This document shows positions 14,575 to 14,624 of a stretch of DNA of 14,624 nucleotides, piece by piece. Source of the DNA: Rhizobiales bacterium CCH10-E5 (lineage in GTDB: Bacteria > Pseudomonadota > Alphaproteobacteria > Rhizobiales > Beijerinckiaceae); contig LSIG01000228.1 in the NCBI GenBank assembly GCA_001556125.1, positions 1 through 14,624 of the forward strand. Reading direction: 5' to 3'. The notes below the pieces were generated by a model. The model was not told where the DNA came from, did not search any database, and saw only the letters and a program-made list of their open reading frames with translations. Each line of letters opens with the position of its first letter. The first letter of the stretch is position 1. The position numbers and the translations under genes are program-made.

Positions 14575-14624
14575 GCGCTGTTCTCAGGCCACTGCCTTGA
14601 GCGGCTGAGGCGCATAGGCCCATG
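14571..14624. mobile_element. End of an IS66-family insertion sequence (partial)
   Basis: The segment starts with GTAAGCG, the conserved tip of IS66-family terminal inverted repeats. Thirteen bases further in, a minus-strand frame ends, with a sequence resembling the C-terminus of an IS66 transposase (TnpC). An element end followed at once by the tail of an inward-lying transposase gene is the normal arrangement for this family. Most of the element lies beyond the window, so family assignment rests on this short stretch. Confidence 0.6.
14584..14624 (-). CDS. C-terminal end of a probable IS66 transposase (TnpC), partial
   Basis: On the minus strand the frame from the window edge reads WAYAPQPLKAVA and then TGA (14586-14584). 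IS66 TnpC proteins commonly end with a motif of the type LLPW(N/A)(W/Y)xxxxxLKAxA, which this tail resembles. Only 12 residues are visible, so the call depends mainly on the adjacent GTAAGCG terminus. The start lies outside the window. Confidence 0.45.
   Translation of the reverse strand, partial: WAYAPQPLKAVA

Noticed and set aside
1..14624. Integrase, relaxase, oriT, att sites, tRNA, CRISPR arrays
   Set aside because: I looked for these because the element is conjugative, but saw no supporting motif or repeat pattern within the window.

Overview
This window carries most of the conjugation module of an alphaproteobacterial, probably Hyphomicrobiales (rhizobial-type), mobile element, either an integrative and conjugative element or a plasmid. 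The basis is the high GC content, GC-biased third codon positions, tightly overlapping genes, a VirB/VirD4-type type IV secretion system (T4SS), a TraR/TraI-like LuxR/LuxI quorum-sensing pair, a TrbM-like protein, an EexN-like lipoprotein and an LPD7-domain protein. Genus cannot be decided from the sequence. No integrase, relaxase, oriT or att site lies inside the window, so the element type is inference.

Layout. 14-760 (minus): LuxR-family AHL receptor. 761-956: divergent control region with a near-consensus lux box at 884-903. 963-1598 (plus): LuxI-family AHL synthase, then without a gap trbM-like (1598-2053) and a VirB1-like protein that lacks the catalytic glutamate (2053-2616). 2687-11794: virB2, virB3, virB4, virB5, eex lipoprotein, virB6, a VirB7-position lipoprotein, virB8, virB9, virB10, virB11. 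11760-13697: virD4/traG coupling protein. 13687-14574: LPD7-domain protein. 14571-14624: apparent end of an IS66-family insertion sequence whose terminal GTAAGCG supplies the stop codon of the LPD7 gene, which therefore looks truncated.

How the genes work together. From luxI to the LPD7 gene everything is on the plus strand, mostly with start/stop overlaps, and the largest gap is 70 bases. The simplest reading is one transcript of about 13.6 kb driven from the lux-box promoter. AHL made by LuxI binds LuxR, which would switch on luxI together with the whole mating-pair apparatus (positive feedback). The VirB proteins form the pilus (B2, B5), inner-membrane platform (B3, B6, B8), core channel (VirB7-position lipoprotein, B9, B10) and ATPases (B4, B11); VirD4 recruits the DNA substrate; the Eex lipoprotein would block redundant transfer.

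Main points of interest: the lux box and the placement of luxI at the head of the T4SS operon, the catalytically degenerate VirB1, the mosaic of IncP-like (TrbM) and VirB-like parts, the large VirB7-position lipoprotein, and the IS66 junction at the right edge. The core T4SS itself is a known type; I found no clearly new biological system here.
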